Part shown: piece after piece, positions 8,191 to 11,276 of the stretch
How the letters are laid out: every line of letters starts with the position of its first letter
Numbering within the stretch: the stretch's first letter is position 1
Assembly: GCA_947463105.1 (NCBI GenBank)
Contig: CANHSD010000081.1
Coordinates: 1 to 11,276, forward strand
Reading direction: 5' to 3'
Length of the DNA: 11,276 bases
From: Chitinophagaceae bacterium
Lineage (GTDB): Bacteria > Bacteroidota > Bacteroidia > Chitinophagales > Chitinophagaceae
The notes under the pieces: model-generated
The model's database searches: none
The model's input: the letters and a program-made list of their open reading frames with translations, nothing else
Told to the model about the DNA's origin: nothing
Position numbers and translations under genes: made by a program

Positions 8191-8224
8191 CATCAATCAT
8201 TACAATCATTAAAAATATACTCCA

Positions 8225-9799
8225 GTGAAATTGATCAAGCTTTTTTCCATATCCCTTCTTTTTGCATTTCCAATCGTACTCAATGGACAAACTGAAAATA
8301 TTGACCAGGCAGTAATGGCAAAAATCAGAACCGAAGGGTTGGTGCATTCAAAAGTCATGGATATTGCATTTCAGATCACTGACGCAAGTGGACCAAGGGT
8401 CACCAATTCCCCAGGATTTATGCGTGCTGCCAATTACGCCATAAACCAATTTACCCAATGGGGATTGGTCAATGCCAAATTGGACCCATGGGGTGAGTTT
8501 GGAAAAGGGTGGGAATTGGAAAAATCCTATGTGGCGATGTCATCTCCCTGGTACAGGTCACTCATTGCTTATCCCAAAACCTGGACTTCAGGCACCAATG
8601 GTCTGCAAAAAGGAGAAGTGATCCTGATCTCAGCCAAAGATTCTGTTGAACTTGAAGCCTATCGCAATAAACTTAAAGGCAACATATTGATTTTTGATGA
8701 CCTGATGACCTATGATCACAGCAATAGGCCAGCAATTCTTCGCCGCAGTGATGAGGACCTGAAAAAATTAGGTGAAGTATCTGAAAGTGAGGATACTGCT
8801 GCATTCAGAAGGAGAACTGAAAGAAACAAAACACAAAATGTTATGCCAAGAGGTGTGCTGAATGCACTTAAAAAAATGGCTGTGAAAGAAGGCGCCATAG
8901 CCATACTCAGTTCATCTCCCGATAACCATAGCGGTACAGTTTTTGTTCTGCAAGGAGGCCCCTACAAAATAACCGATCCGGATAATTTTCTGGACATCGC
9001 GATTGGTCTGGAGGATTATAACACGATCATCCGCCTGCTCAGAAATAAAATTCCTGTAAAAATGGATGTGGATGTAAAAACAAAATTCCAAACCAATGAT
9101 ACACAAGGATACAATGTAATCGCTGAAATACCCGGTATTGATAAAGACCTGAAAGAAGAAGTAGTGATGCTCGGTGCTCACCTTGACTCATGGCCTGCAG
9201 CTACTGGCGCCACTGATAATGCAGCAGGTGTCTGCGTAATGATGGAAGCCATCAGGATACTAAAAGCAATAGGAGTACAACCAAGAAGAACAATACGCAT
9301 AGCGCTTTGGAGCGGAGAAGAACAAGGTTTATTGGGATCAAGGGGTTATGTCAAGAAAACATTTGGCGATGCGGAAACAATGAAACTATTACCGGCACAT
9401 GATAAACTTTCAGCATACTACAATTTGGATTACGGTACAGGGAGAGTGTTGGGGATCCATCTCCAGGGAAATGAGGCAGCGCGAAATATCTTCCAACAAT
9501 GGTTTGCGCCCTTTAATGATCTAAGGGCCAAAACCGTTACCATTCAAAATACGGGAAGTACTGATCACATTTCTTTCAATACAATTGGATTACCCGGATT
9601 CCAGTTTATTCAGGATCGATTGGTTACACAACACAGCAACATGGACAGCTACGACCATTTGATGCCAGATGACCTCAAACAGTCGGCTACGATTGTGGCA
9701 GCATTTGTATACAATACAGCGATGCGGAACCAGAAAATTCCAAGAAAAGAATTACCAAAGGCCCTCACAGTCGATCCGGTTACGGGATTTAAGCGTTAG
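8225..9799 (+). CDS. Secreted M28-family zinc metallopeptidase with PA-like insert
   Basis: A two-zinc exopeptidase of family M28, likely an aminopeptidase or carboxypeptidase acting in the periplasm or outside. It starts at GTG (8225), which directly precedes the signal peptide KLIKLFSISLLFAFPIVLNG, cut likely before Q22. The N-terminal segment (25-110) is the helical pro-like region common in Bacteroidota homologues. Residues about 115-245 resemble a protease-associated (PA) domain inserted before the catalytic core. The full ligand set is visible: His319 and the nearby Asp321 in GAHLDSW, bridging Asp331 in TDNAAG, base Glu365 and ligand Glu366 in SGEEQG, Asp402 in NLDYGTG, and His470 in THSNMDSYD. 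Length 524 is usual for this group. It starts 34 nt after the GH63-like stop. In the context of glycan enzymes it may trim peptide from a glycoprotein or proteoglycan, or it may be a general nutrition enzyme that shares the operon. Confidence 0.93.
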   Translation: MKLIKLFSISLLFAFPIVLNGQTENIDQAVMAKIRTEGLVHSKVMDIAFQITDASGPRVTNSPGFMRAANYAINQFTQWGLVNAKLDPWGEFGKGWELEKSYVAMSSPWYRSLIAYPKTWTSGTNGLQKGEVILISAKDSVELEAYRNKLKGNILIFDDLMTYDHSNRPAILRRSDEDLKKLGEVSESEDTAAFRRRTERNKTQNVMPRGVLNALKKMAVKEGAIAILSSSPDNHSGTVFVLQGGPYKITDPDNFLDIAIGLEDYNTIIRLLRNKIPVKMDVDVKTKFQTNDTQGYNVIAEIPGIDKDLKEEVVMLGAHLDSWPAATGATDNAAGVCVMMEAIRILKAIGVQPRRTIRIALWSGEEQGLLGSRGYVKKTFGDAETMKLLPAHDKLSAYYNLDYGTGRVLGIHLQGNEAARNIFQQWFAPFNDLRAKTVTIQNTGSTDHISFNTIGLPGFQFIQDRLVTQHSNMDSYDHLMPDDLKQSATIVAAFVYNTAMRNQKIPRKELPKALTVDPVTGFKR

Positions 9800-9891
9800 G
9801 TGGATGGACTTGCTGAGAACGATTCAGATGCGCATTAATATAATTCAAACCCAAGCATTTTAAAGTATCTGTTTATGATTAAATTTAAAAG

Positions 9892-11276
9892 ATGAAAAGA
9901 TTCAATCCGCGCATTGCTGTTTTGCTTTTGATGCAGTTTGCATTGCTGCACTTGAATATTTCTGCTCAGGAAGGACTTACATTATTGGGAAATCGTTTTT
10001 TTACTTTCAGCACAGTCGTGAGGGTCAACCAGATTGAAACTTCACGCGATGCGTTTCATGGCACAGACGAATCAAGTATTCACACGCCAGAAGGAGCGAG
10101 AAAATTTAGGGAAACCATAGAAAACGCTTGGCCAGGTGCGCGAATTACATGGTCTTTCAGTTGGCTTGCTTTGAAAGATCAGCGTCCGAATTATGTGGAG
10201 TTGAAAAAACTGGTTGTCTCCTATCACCAAAAATTTGGTGATGAGATTACTTTTTTACCAGGTGGGTATTTTGCCAACATGTACAACTCCCGTGAGCAAA
10301 TTAACCGCGACCTGCATGAAGGCTTGCAGATGGTTTCAGCAATGGTGGGTGGGGGATACCGTCCCAAAAGCATCATTGCTGGGTTTCTCGCTGCCGACAA
10401 CTTGCAGTACCTGGCAGAAAAAGAAGGAATTCATGTCTGCCAGGGAAATATATGGAGTCAGTATGCCGTAGACAACGGTGATGGAGAGGGATCGATTTCC
10501 TATCCTTATTACCCATCACGTGAACATTTTTGCAAGCCAGCCCAGGGAAAAAAAGACATGATTGATTGTGTAAATCTCGATGGCTGGACCGTTGATTTCC
10601 TGAATGCCAGGTATTCAGTACCCAGGTTTATCAATGGCATCCGTTGCGGCAGCAGGCAAGGCGTGGGTCCAATTGAGACGATTCTCCGCCAGGGAACCGA
10701 TATTGGAACAAAGGAAATGTTGTCTACCACCGCAGCTCATTTTGACACCGGATTTGCACTCAATAAGTTTGCATGGGTAACCTGCATATGGGAAATGAGC
10801 CTTGTTGATGCGTATAAAATATATGGCTATAATGGAAGAAATGGATTGGATGGATTGGAAATTTGGCTGAAGGAGACGCGACGCAGGTGGCCAGATGCAA
10901 AATTCATTACCCAGGGGGAATATGGAATGCTTTGGCGAAAGCAATACAAAAACAACGACAGCATCAACTATCAATTTGTTCAGCGTGGATCTGGCATTTG
11001 CGGATCAGAAGCTGAAATGGAAATCAAGTGGTTTATGAACAAAGATTTCAGAATGGCAACCTTAAGAAACTGGCAGGCCAATACCCCAGAAAAACTGATT
11101 GATTTTACAAGATATGATCTTAGGGCACAGGAACCCGAAGATCCAGCACCCGGTAAAAATACCCGGAACTGGAGCTTGTTTAACCGGCTCAACCAAAAAG
11201 GAATCCGGCCACAAGACAAACCCATTGGACTTGATCAACTGAAGCCAGAAGAACAGAAAATAATCAAGGAAAGGTA
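9892..11276 (+). CDS. Secreted protein, DUF3863/DUF3864-like or deacetylase-fold; ends at window edge
   Basis: The frame is open from ATG 9892 for 461 codons; the last two bases of the window are TA-, so the next codon could be a stop or Tyr. Signal peptide 1-25 (LLLMQFALLHLNISA), cut before Q26. The mature protein has HGTDE (56-60), ITWSFSWLALKD (85-96), GDEITFLPGGYFANMY (116-131), KSIIAGFLAADNLQYLAEKEGI (starting 159), a block SISYPYYPSREHFCKP (201-216) and NLDGWTVDFLNARY (228-241). The alternation of strands and helices with conserved His, Asp and Glu resembles NodB/GH57-type barrels, and I recall a similar pattern in Bacteroides DUF3863 proteins, but this rests on memory and was not searched. 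The region 290-400 is Trp-rich. Gap from the M28 gene is 92 nt, so it may have its own promoter or be the last gene of the operon. Function unknown; deacetylase or hydrolase activity on a glycan is inference. Confidence 0.85.
   Translation, partial: MKRFNPRIAVLLLMQFALLHLNISAQEGLTLLGNRFFTFSTVVRVNQIETSRDAFHGTDESSIHTPEGARKFRETIENAWPGARITWSFSWLALKDQRPNYVELKKLVVSYHQKFGDEITFLPGGYFANMYNSREQINRDLHEGLQMVSAMVGGGYRPKSIIAGFLAADNLQYLAEKEGIHVCQGNIWSQYAVDNGDGEGSISYPYYPSREHFCKPAQGKKDMIDCVNLDGWTVDFLNARYSVPRFINGIRCGSRQGVGPIETILRQGTDIGTKEMLSTTAAHFDTGFALNKFAWVTCIWEMSLVDAYKIYGYNGRNGLDGLEIWLKETRRRWPDAKFITQGEYGMLWRKQYKNNDSINYQFVQRGSGICGSEAEMEIKWFMNKDFRMATLRNWQANTPEKLIDFTRYDLRAQEPEDPAPGKNTRNWSLFNRLNQKGIRPQDKPIGLDQLKPEEQKIIKER

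Noticed and set aside
8191..8224. Direct repeat CAATCATT twice in the short gap before the M28 gene
   Set aside because: Two 8-bp copies a few bases apart in AT-rich DNA; probably chance, with no other copies noticed nearby.
9669..9863. 64-codon plus-strand frame overlapping the end of the M28 gene
   Set aside because: Mostly overlaps M28 coding sequence in another frame, with no signal, motif or plausible start.
9800..9891. Possible promoter or terminator in the gap before the last gene
   Set aside because: AT-rich but with no TAnnTTTG-type element and no stem with a T-run that I could find; not listed as a feature.
10214..10471. 85-codon plus-strand open frame inside the right-edge gene
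   Set aside because: It is out of frame with the continuous 461-codon reading frame from 9892, which has a signal peptide and coherent protein composition.
1..11276. CRISPR arrays, tRNA/rRNA genes, insertion sequences, toxin-antitoxin or defence modules
   Set aside because: No regular repeats, cloverleaf-like sequences, transposase motifs or terminal inverted repeats were seen; coding space is filled by exported enzymes.

Overview
This window looks like part of a carbohydrate-utilisation locus from a member of the Bacteroidota. The coding sequence is moderately AT-rich, genes are closely packed, Shine-Dalgarno sites are weak or absent, and every protein carries an export signal. In six of the seven proteins the predicted signal-peptidase cut falls just before a glutamine, as the Bacteroidota 'Q-rule' describes. 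The protein families (sialate O-acetylesterase, DUF4091/GH123-like hydrolase, S1 sulfatase, GH63/MGH1-like hydrolase) are typical of polysaccharide utilisation loci. I cannot name the genus; the Chitinophagaceae or a relative is only a guess.

Layout. On the minus strand, reading leftward from 2749, there is a complete SASA-family esterase (968-2749) followed by a secreted protein of no recognised family that runs off the left edge (1-869). A 173-bp AT-rich divergent spacer (2750-2922) separates these from a plus-strand gene series: DUF4091/GH123-like glycoside hydrolase (2923-4737), type I sulfatase (4734-6242, ATGA overlap), GH63/MGH1-like (alpha/alpha)6-barrel hydrolase (6265-8190), M28 metallopeptidase (8225-9799, GTG start), and a secreted protein resembling the DUF3863/DUF3864 type or polysaccharide deacetylases (9892 to the right edge). 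There is no stretch above 300 bases without a gene, and I see no RNA gene, insertion sequence, CRISPR array or phage feature.

How the genes may work together (inference). A sulfatase translationally coupled to a GH123-like enzyme, a family whose characterised members are beta-N-acetylgalactosaminidases, suggests removal of sulfate and then a 2-acetamido sugar from a sulfated glycan. The esterase would remove O-acetyl groups, the GH63-like enzyme would cleave another (probably alpha) linkage, and the M28 peptidase suggests that the substrate may be a glycoprotein or proteoglycan, or that peptides are used too. No SusC/SusD pair, TonB receptor, regulator or sulfatase-maturation enzyme lies in the window, so the substrate is not fixed. 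The two edge proteins are the least understood parts and the best places to look for something new.
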